A stretch of DNA of 6,863 nucleotides from DHVE2 group archaeon (GTDB taxonomy: Archaea > Thermoplasmatota > Thermoplasmata > Thermoplasmatales > Aciduliprofundaceae), in NCBI GenBank assembly GCA_015522935.1, contig WALH01000080.1, positions 1 to 6,863 on the forward strand. Direction: 5' to 3'. Under the pieces are notes generated by a model. That model ran no database searches. It was not told where the DNA came from and saw only the letters and a program-made list of their open reading frames with translations. Shown piece after piece: positions 1 through 3,929 of the stretch; the first letter of the stretch is position 1, and each line of letters starts with the position of its first letter. Position numbers and translations under genes: made by a program.

Positions 1-989
1 ATATTCTCATATGTAAGTACATAAACACCTGTGTTATTTTTTCCTATTATAGTACTATTAGAAAACCTCACTCTTTCAAACGTGTTATTTGAGCATAAAT
101 GATTTGTCTCATTAAGTATATGTATGAATCTAACATCGTAAAATGCTATAAAACTTCCCATTGAAGAAAACTCCTGAGGCGTCATATAAGTCACATGATT
201 CCCTATTATTGTTAAGTTATCACCATGCACATTAACCATCGTCATTACCCATTGCCTCTTTCCCTCATCGTCCACCATCTCTTCGACTAACATACCTATG
301 TGTTTTGATGTAACAACTGTTTGAGCATCAGTTTTCATCCAATTCACGATCCTGTGATTGTTATCAAGGAGGTATAAAGATCCTTTACAGAGAACAAAAT
401 AATGATTTGCCGTAACGTTCACCCCAACTATCCTTTCTCCCAAACTCACATCCCACCGTCTAAAATCCCCCTTCACTCCTATGAGTTCGTCGTCTCTGTA
501 AAGAATAAATTCGGTTCTGTATGAATCAACACATCCAAAGTGATAACCAGAAAATTTTTTTAAAGTGTAGTTTTTCCAGCTCATTAGATAAACTGAATTG
601 GAAAATATTACAGCACCAAATGAAGTTAATATCGCTTTATATACGCTAATTTTAAGATGTATTTTCTGGGCATTTTCTATATTTATTAAAGAGGTTGTTT
701 GATTTTCATATTCCAAAAGAATGTATTCTCCGCCTACCCAGAGATTTTCAACCTCTTCAAAATGGATGTTCTTTAATAATTTTTCTCCGGTATGAATCTC
801 AGCATGTGTGGAGTTCCACAATGCCCACAAACCCAGACCTGCAGATAAATTGTACGATTCATATTTGCCTATCCTTTGCCATTTAGATGTGGAGAAAAGA
901 TTATGGGTTTCAAAATTTTCCCATAGCAAGGCATGGGTGGAGGGCAAAAGAGTTATTACGATTACGGCAATGTAAAGCCATTTTCTCAT
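1..989 (-). CDS. Secreted, sequon-rich protein of unknown function (partial, C-terminus beyond window)
   Basis: Reading the minus strand from ATG at 989 gives 329 codons with no stop up to the window edge, so the 3' end is missing. Residues 1-20 form a clear Sec-type signal peptide: MRKW, then a hydrophobic stretch (LYIAVIVITLLP), then a likely cleavage site after STHA. The rest is soluble, rich in aromatic residues and beta-prone segments, with short blocks such as HYFVLCKGSLYLLDNN (about 196-211) that look like beta-propeller or PQQ-type blades; this fold is only a guess. Ten N-X-S/T sequons are present (N47, N59, N96, N140, N191, N258, N293, N301, N311, N318), consistent with an N-glycosylated surface protein. 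GTG at 992 is an alternative start one codon upstream. A BRE/TATA element centred near 1017 puts transcription start at about 991, so the mRNA is probably leaderless. I do not recognise the family. No transmembrane anchor is seen in the visible part; one may lie in the missing C-terminus. Confidence 0.85.
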   Translation of the reverse strand, partial: MRKWLYIAVIVITLLPSTHALLWENFETHNLFSTSKWQRIGKYESYNLSAGLGLWALWNSTHAEIHTGEKLLKNIHFEEVENLWVGGEYILLEYENQTTSLINIENAQKIHLKISVYKAILTSFGAVIFSNSVYLMSWKNYTLKKFSGYHFGCVDSYRTEFILYRDDELIGVKGDFRRWDVSLGERIVGVNVTANHYFVLCKGSLYLLDNNHRIVNWMKTDAQTVVTSKHIGMLVEEMVDDEGKRQWVMTMVNVHGDNLTIIGNHVTYMTPQEFSSMGSFIAFYDVRFIHILNETNHLCSNNTFERVRFSNSTIIGKNNTGVYVLTYEN

Positions 990-1013
990 CACATTGGAAT
1001 CATACCAAACAGG

Positions 1014-1028
1014 TATATATCTTTTTTC
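1014..1028 (-). promoter_or_regulatory. BRE/TATA promoter of the secreted-protein gene
   Basis: On the minus strand the sequence reads GAAAAAAGATATATA, a purine-rich BRE followed by a strong TATA box centred near 1017. The expected start about 26 bases downstream is near 991, which touches the ATG at 989. No Shine-Dalgarno motif precedes the ATG, supporting leaderless translation. Confidence 0.65.
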
Positions 1029-1050
1029 AAGCCTATTCAACATTTGAAGG

Positions 1051-1062
1051 AAAAGTTATATT
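1051..1062 (+). promoter_or_regulatory. TATA promoter of the tRNA-Ser / dCTP deaminase unit
   Basis: AAAAGTTATATT lies with its TATA portion (about 1056-1062) centred some 26 bases before the first base of the tRNA at 1086, the canonical archaeal spacing. No other TATA-like element stands at the right distance before the downstream coding gene, so this promoter probably drives both. It lies back to back with the minus-strand promoter at 1014-1028. Confidence 0.6.
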
Positions 1063-1085
1063 CGCTATTGCCATATATGTCTTAG

Positions 1086-1169
1086 GCCGGGGTAGCCTAG
1101 CCAGGCAAGGCGGTGGATTCGAGATCCACTGTCCGGAAGGACTCGGGAGTTCAAATCTCCCCCCCGGCG
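1086..1169 (+). tRNA. tRNA-Ser (anticodon CGA)
   Basis: The 84-base sequence folds as a type II tRNA. The acceptor stem is GCCGGGG (1086-1092) with CCCCGGC (1162-1168), and the discriminator is G1169. The D stem is GCC/GGC (1095-1097, 1109-1111) with a GG in the D loop. The anticodon stem is GTGGA/TCCAC (1113-1117, 1125-1129) around the loop TTCGAGA, with anticodon CGA at 1120-1122, which reads the UCG serine codon. A long variable arm (1130-1144) contains a GTCC/GGAC stem. The T stem is GGGAG/CTCCC (1145-1149, 1157-1161) with loop TTCAAAT. The long variable arm and discriminator G are both expected for serine. No intron and no encoded CCA are present. The next gene starts two bases after the 3' end. 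Confidence 0.95.
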
Positions 1170-1171
1170 CT

Positions 1172-1633
1172 ATGCTTTCAGATAGAGACATTATAAATGC
1201 TATAAAAAATGGGGAGATAGAGATTACCGATTTTTGCGAAGAATGTCTCACTCCCAATGGCTATGATTTAAGAATAGGTGAAATAATGATACCATCTCTC
1301 AATACCCGCATCAATTCTGGAACCATCGAAATTCCTCGTCTCACACATTTTCTTGTAGGCACAATTGAAGAAGTGCGTTTAAATTCAGAGCATGTTGCAC
1401 AGCTATGGATAAAAAGTAGATGGGCAAGAAGGGGTGTACTGGCATCCTTCGGACTTGTGGACGCCGGTTTTATGGGGATATTAACTATTGGAGCATTCGC
1501 ATCACAGAAAGTAAGCATTGGTGTTGGGGACAAATTTGTACAAATATCTTTTTTCAAGCTTCACAGTCCTGCACAGAAAGATTATGCATCAAGATCAGGA
1601 CACTATCAAAATCAAAAAAATATAAAGATTTAA
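1172..1633 (+). CDS. dCTP deaminase / dUTPase family protein with altered catalytic site
   Basis: This 153-residue protein belongs to the dCTP deaminase/dUTPase superfamily, which makes or cleans up dUTP in pyrimidine deoxynucleotide metabolism. The N-terminus MLSDRDIINAIKNGEIEI is the classic Dcd opening and fixes the start; any upstream extension would run through the tRNA. SRWARRG (82-88) matches the active-site segment RSSLARLG of E. coli Dcd and keeps its Ser111 and Arg115 equivalents. GLVDAGFMG (94-102) matches the GxIDxxYxG dUTPase motif with Asp97. In deaminases the following strand carries the catalytic Glu (VLEFYN in E. coli, Glu138); here it reads LTIGAF, with Gly107 (codon GGA) at that position. 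The C-terminal SRSGHYQNQK resembles the nucleotide-covering tail. At 153 residues it is shorter than typical Dcd (170-200). It may be a dUTPase or a non-catalytic relative rather than a deaminase. There is no ribosome binding site; it is probably co-transcribed with the tRNA. Family confidence is high, activity uncertain. Confidence 0.88.
   Translation: MLSDRDIINAIKNGEIEITDFCEECLTPNGYDLRIGEIMIPSLNTRINSGTIEIPRLTHFLVGTIEEVRLNSEHVAQLWIKSRWARRGVLASFGLVDAGFMGILTIGAFASQKVSIGVGDKFVQISFFKLHSPAQKDYASRSGHYQNQKNIKI
1606..1621 (-). terminator. U-rich terminator for the RHH/FtsZ-like operon, inside the end of the dcd-like gene
   Basis: Just past the FtsZ-like stop, the minus strand carries a T7 run (complement of 1614-1620) followed by GATTTTGATA. 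Archaeal RNA polymerase terminates at such U-rich tracts without needing a hairpin. The tract lies within the last codons of the convergent deaminase-family gene and encodes its QNQKNIKI tail on the other strand. Confidence 0.45.
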
Positions 1634-1638
1634 GTGTG

Positions 1639-2370
1639 TTATACTGTCACAGGAGCCTCTCCTACAATCTCCGCATATTTCTCTTCAACAATGGTACTCA
1701 GTTGAGATAGGTAAATTTCTTCGAATTTCATTTCAATAATTTTCCTGGTTCTGTTGGATACTTTTGCAATAATGTTGTATATGGTGTCATACATAATATC
1801 ATACGCCGTACTTACCTTGACCTTCGGAGTTTTCAACATGGTATCACTGTCAAACACTATATACTCCGACAACCCTTTTATCTTCTCAAGGACCTGAATT
1901 GCCGTCTTTCGTCTCTCTACTTCGAACGAAAATGGTAGTATCACAATAGATAATACGGGCACATCAGTATGCTCTCTTAAAATTCTCAGTGTTTCAAGCA
2001 GCCCGCCGGTACCCATTCCTCCGCCCAGTGATGCTATAAGTATAACAACATCCGCACTCTTTGCTTCCTCAAGAATCCAAGCCTTCACCCCATCTATTAT
2101 GTACTCTGCAACATTGACCTCTCCATTGGTATCCTTATGAACTCCAAGAACCTCTTTTCCAACATACATTGTCTTGTTCGCATCTATCTCATGTACCCTT
2201 TCATCAGTGTTAACAGCGATGACCTTCACATCATCAAGGCCATGCTTGCTGATATAATCTGCAACCCTGCTTCCACCGCCTCCAAAGGCGAATACTTTTA
2301 TTCTCGGCACAATTCCCAGTTCACGGTTCATCATCCTGCGTACTTCTTCCTTTACCTTTTCAAGATTCAT
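1639..2370 (-). CDS. Short FtsZ-like / tubulin-superfamily GTPase
   Basis: This 243-residue protein has the tubulin/FtsZ GTP-binding domain: T1 loop AFGGGGSRVADY (28-39), strand and T3 region VIAVNTDE (50-57), the T4 signature SLGGGMGTGG (114-123; consensus GGGTGTG with Met for Thr), VILPFSFE (143-150, as in FtsZ KPFSFEG) and IVFDSDTML (171-179, matching IVIPNDRLL). It ends shortly after the central helix. The C-terminal activation domain of canonical FtsZ (about 350-400 residues in total) is missing, and the T7-loop region that supplies the catalytic acidic residues (NxDxxD) appears only as IEMKFEE (212-218). It therefore probably binds GTP, but conventional head-to-tail GTP hydrolysis is doubtful. 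The start is set by AGGTGAT at 2376-2382, five bases before the ATG. It follows the RHH gene by 38 bases on the same strand, so they are likely one operon. Divergent FtsZ-like families of unknown or membrane-remodelling role are known in archaea; this is not the main cell-division FtsZ. Confidence 0.87.
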   Translation of the reverse strand: MNLEKVKEEVRRMMNRELGIVPRIKVFAFGGGGSRVADYISKHGLDDVKVIAVNTDERVHEIDANKTMYVGKEVLGVHKDTNGEVNVAEYIIDGVKAWILEEAKSADVVILIASLGGGMGTGGLLETLRILREHTDVPVLSIVILPFSFEVERRKTAIQVLEKIKGLSEYIVFDSDTMLKTPKVKVSTAYDIMYDTIYNIIAKVSNRTRKIIEMKFEEIYLSQLSTIVEEKYAEIVGEAPVTV

Positions 2371-2375
2371 ATCCC

Positions 2376-2382
2376 ATCACCT
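2376..2382 (-). promoter_or_regulatory. Ribosome binding site of the FtsZ-like gene
   Basis: The minus strand reads AGGTGAT five bases before the ATG at 2370. It is a strong match to the anti-Shine-Dalgarno end of archaeal 16S rRNA and supports translation from within a polycistronic mRNA. Confidence 0.7.
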
Positions 2383-2408
2383 TCGTGGCATACTTCTTCT
2401 TTTCTAAT

Positions 2409-2786
2409 TTATCTTTTAAGGTAATTCCTCGCCTCATCGCTCTCCTCATCTATTCGGAGAGCATTCAGTGAGGAAGTGTAGCCTTTCAGTATTTTTGCAA
2501 GGATCCCTTCCTCAGCTATACGACGGAACACATATGTCATAAGATCCTCAATGTCCTGAAAGTAGCCATATTCTACATACTGCTGGAGCATATCCATCAG
2601 ACGATCCTGCATCTCTATTCTCACACCAGTCTTTTTTAAGGCTCCTGTTTGGATGAGCCTTATGTATTCCACTACAGCATGCCTGATAAACGCTGATCTG
2701 CTGTCATACTCTGGATGCCGTGACAGGAAATCGTCAATTTCCTCCAGCACAAGGTTATCTATCCTCAGTGTGACCCTTGTATCCAT
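2409..2786 (-). CDS. Ribbon-helix-helix DNA-binding protein, apparently a tandem RHH
   Basis: Counted from ATG at 2786 the protein has 125 residues. Residues 3-43 form a clear ribbon-helix-helix: strand RVTLRID, helix NLVLEEIDDFLSRHP, then DSRSAFIRHAVVEYI, the typical turn and second helix of MetJ/Arc/CopG-type repressors. Residues 54-93 repeat the same pattern in weaker form: VRIEMQD, then RLMDMLQQYVEYGYF, then DIEDLMTYVFRRIAE. One chain could thus act as a pseudo-dimer or build a tetramer on DNA. The tail (94-125) is charged. A GTG nine bases upstream (2795) would add MYA, but AGGTG at 2793-2797 with a six-base gap favours the ATG. It precedes the FtsZ-like gene by 38 bases. In haloarchaea the RHH protein CdrS is co-transcribed with ftsZ2 and regulates division; the same order here suggests a comparable regulator. 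Autoregulation is plausible given the palindromes upstream. The RHH family call is firm, the CdrS-like role is inferred. Confidence 0.87.
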   Translation of the reverse strand: MDTRVTLRIDNLVLEEIDDFLSRHPEYDSRSAFIRHAVVEYIRLIQTGALKKTGVRIEMQDRLMDMLQQYVEYGYFQDIEDLMTYVFRRIAEEGILAKILKGYTSSLNALRIDEESDEARNYLKR

Positions 2787-2792
2787 GGCGTA

Positions 2793-2797
2793 CACCT
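2793..2797 (-). promoter_or_regulatory. Ribosome binding site that decides the RHH start
   Basis: AGGTG on the minus strand lies six bases before ATG 2786 but overlaps the alternative GTG at 2795. Its spacing supports the ATG. The predicted transcription start near 2797 would make the leader only about ten bases, just enough to hold this site, so a leaderless GTG start cannot be fully excluded. Confidence 0.5.
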
Positions 2798-2818
2798 ATC
2801 TGAGTGTATGTACATTAC

Positions 2819-2826
2819 TATATAAA
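2819..2826 (-). promoter_or_regulatory. TATA box of the RHH/FtsZ-like operon
   Basis: The minus strand reads TTTATATA, centred near 2823, which predicts transcription start around 2797. The palindrome ATGTACAT (2808-2815) falls between this box and the predicted start, where a bound repressor would block polymerase loading. Confidence 0.6.
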
Positions 2827-2874
2827 TAACTTTCGTTAGATGACAAATTTAAATATTATTTTTATGACATTAGT

Positions 2875-2880
2875 AAAAAA
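2875..2880 (-). terminator. Possible U-tract terminator after the adenosyltransferase/SCP2 operon
   Basis: The minus strand carries TCTTTTTTAC here, about 95 bases past the SCP2 gene stop and before the RHH promoter. A six-T run of this type can end archaeal transcripts. A closer alternative is the TGTAAC/GTTACA hairpin at 2950-2970, immediately after the stop, but it lacks a following T run. Confidence 0.3.
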
Positions 2881-2973
2881 GAGACATAGAATTTAACAAC
2901 ATTATGTGAACATAAAACGTCTTACGTATGACATGTTACATCATGGCCGTGTAACTGAATGGGGGTTACAGAA

Positions 2974-3303
2974 TTATTTGAGAATTTCAGCTAAGAGAAG
3001 CTTGTCCATGAGCTTTGCTTTAAGTTTAATCTTCTTTGTTATATACGCTGACAACGCATCTTCCTCTCCTTTCAGTATTTTCTTGAAAGTTTCCACATCT
3101 GTGCTCACGGTGATGTCCCCATCCACTTTTCCCTCCTGTATGTCTGACAGTTTTCCATCCTTAAGTTTGGTATGATAAATTTCACCGTTATCAAAAATTA
3201 TAACTATTGTTCTTTCCAGGTCCTTTACCTTCTCCTTCTTCTCATTCTCGCTTAAATTAAATTTTTCCACCAATTTTTGAAGCTCATCTTTGATGTCGGA
3301 CAT
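2974..3303 (-). CDS. Small SCP2 sterol-carrier-domain protein
   Basis: This 109-residue protein matches the single-domain SCP2 fold. The N-terminal helix (2-28) is charged and possibly coiled. It is followed by strands TIVIIFDNGEIYHTKLKDGK (32-51), then GKVDGDITVSTDVETFKKIL (58-77), then KGEEDALSAYITKKIKLKAK (78-97) and a final helix LMDKLLLAEIL. The pattern of a D-I-T-V-S strand, a helix, GEEDALSAY and KKIKLK is the hallmark of the family, in which the last segment usually reads GKIKIKGD. SCP2 domains bind hydrophobic ligands; in archaea the ligand is unknown, and sterol transport is not expected. The start is supported by an excellent GAGGTGAT at 3307-3314, three bases before the ATG. That site overlaps the stop codon of the upstream adenosyltransferase gene (3313-3315), so the two are translationally close and almost certainly one operon. 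There is no signal peptide or membrane segment, so it is cytoplasmic. Confidence 0.82.
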   Translation of the reverse strand: MSDIKDELQKLVEKFNLSENEKKEKVKDLERTIVIIFDNGEIYHTKLKDGKLSDIQEGKVDGDITVSTDVETFKKILKGEEDALSAYITKKIKLKAKLMDKLLLAEILK

Positions 3304-3306
3304 AGT

Positions 3307-3314
3307 ATCACCTC
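3307..3314 (-). promoter_or_regulatory. Ribosome binding site of the SCP2 gene, overlapping the upstream stop
   Basis: GAGGTGAT on the minus strand shares bases with the TGA stop of the upstream adenosyltransferase gene (3313-3315). It ends three bases before the ATG at 3303, which ties translation of the two genes together. Confidence 0.7.
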
Positions 3315-3822
3315 AGTATTCTACACCTTCCCTTGCTACAACACCCTTTTCGAAATAATGCTTTATTTCTCGCATCTCCGTAACTAAATCCGCCCGATTG
3401 ATGATCTCATTCCTTGCATATCTTCCCGTGAGAATAACCTCGGTTCTTTCCGGAATGTCGCTCAGAAGATTGAGTACGTCATCCACAGATATTAGATTGA
3501 AATCCACCGCCACGTTGATCTCATCTAAAATGAGCAAATCGTAATTTCCATTCATCTTATCCTTCGCCAATTTCAAAGCTTTCCTTGCCAATTCCACATC
3601 TATTTTGTCTGGATTGCTCTTGTTCACAAATTTATCTCTGCCCATGGGATGTAACTCAATTCCCAATTTTCTTGCAGATATCTGCTCTCCATAGCCCTTA
3701 TCTGGTTTCATGAATTGGATTATGCACACCTTCTTTCCTCTTCCAGCGGCACGCATTGCAAGACCGAACGCGGCGGTTGTCTTACCTTTACCGTTTCCCG
3801 TGTAAACATGTATGTATCCCAT
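3313..3822 (-). CDS. cobO: Cob(I)yrinic acid a,c-diamide / corrinoid adenosyltransferase (CobA/CobO/BtuR type)
   Basis: This 169-residue enzyme transfers the adenosyl group of ATP to reduced corrinoids, a step in making or salvaging adenosylcobalamin in the cytoplasm. It begins MGYIHVYTGNGKGKTT with the family's P-loop GNGKGKTT at 9-16. Next come AAFGLAMRAAGRGKKV (17-32) and IIQFMKPDKGYGE (34-46), then the Walker B-like LLILDEIN (96-103). LTGRYA (131-136), DLVTEMREIKHYF (145-157) and the closing GVVAREGVEY correspond to the usual LTGR, DLVTEM...KH.F and G..AR.GIE. segments. Length and motifs are those of an intact enzyme. A TATA-like TCTTTTTATC (3844-3853) sits about 26 bases before the ATG, and no usable Shine-Dalgarno is present, so the transcript is probably leaderless. 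It heads a two-gene operon with the SCP2 protein and is divergent from the STAND gene. CobA, CobO and BtuR are names for the same family; the precise corrinoid substrate cannot be read from sequence. Confidence 0.93.
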   Translation of the reverse strand: MGYIHVYTGNGKGKTTAAFGLAMRAAGRGKKVCIIQFMKPDKGYGEQISARKLGIELHPMGRDKFVNKSNPDKIDVELARKALKLAKDKMNGNYDLLILDEINVAVDFNLISVDDVLNLLSDIPERTEVILTGRYARNEIINRADLVTEMREIKHYFEKGVVAREGVEY

Positions 3823-3843
3823 GTCCTACGGTATGATGACAAC

Positions 3844-3853
3844 AGATAAAAAG
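3844..3853 (-). promoter_or_regulatory. Promoter of the adenosyltransferase/SCP2 operon
   Basis: The minus strand reads TCTTTTTATC, centred near 3848, so the expected start falls at about 3822, the first base of the coding sequence. This implies a leaderless mRNA. The TATA match is moderate. Confidence 0.5.
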
Positions 3854-3890
3854 ATAATCCATATAGAATATGAAGCGAATTCACAAGATG

Positions 3891-3904
3891 AAAAAAATTA
3901 TATA
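3891..3904 (+). promoter_or_regulatory. BRE/TATA promoter of the STAND gene
   Basis: AAAAAATTATTATA combines an A-rich BRE with a TATA box centred near 3901. The expected start is about 3927-3930, at the ATG itself. No Shine-Dalgarno is seen, so this mRNA is probably leaderless too. The promoter shares a 107-base gap with the divergent adenosyltransferase promoter. Confidence 0.55.
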
Positions 3905-3929
3905 GCATTAAAACCTACATTATTTTTGG

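Larger units (their letters stand above)
2796..2973. promoter_or_regulatory. Palindrome-rich intergenic region upstream of the RHH gene
   Basis: This gap of about 180 bases holds no convincing gene. It contains several symmetric elements: ATGTACAT (2808-2815); TATGT-GA-ACATA (2903-2914); two copies of TATGACAT (2863-2870 and 2927-2934); and GTTACA (2935-2940), TGTAAC (2950-2955), GTTACA (2965-2970), alternating in orientation at exact 15-base steps. These are candidate operators for the adjacent RHH protein. TTTAAATA at 2848-2855 is a further TATA-like element that could work on either strand. Confidence 0.4.

Noticed and set aside
695..886. Plus-strand open frame of 63 codons
   Set aside because: It is a shadow of the minus-strand secreted-protein gene, which has a signal peptide, promoter and coherent protein across the region.
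887..1171. N-terminal extension of the deaminase-family reading frame back to an ATG at 887
   Set aside because: It runs straight through the tRNA-Ser gene and the promoter region, and the family N-terminus starts at MLSDRDI (1172).
2787..2795. GTG start at 2795 for the RHH protein
   Set aside because: The AGGTG site overlaps this codon; spacing fits ATG 2786. A leaderless GTG start remains a minor possibility.
2920..2975. Possible C/D box guide RNA (CTGA and ATGATG-like boxes)
   Set aside because: Boxes are not found in the required C-D'-C'-D order and spacing on either strand.
2906..3175. Plus-strand open frame of 89 codons
   Set aside because: It is antisense to the well-supported SCP2 gene, with no RBS or recognisable domain; its composition is that of a shadow frame.
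3720..3908. Minus-strand frame of 62 codons overlapping the adenosyltransferase start
   Set aside because: It lies in another frame of a well-supported enzyme gene and spans both divergent promoters; no domain is visible.
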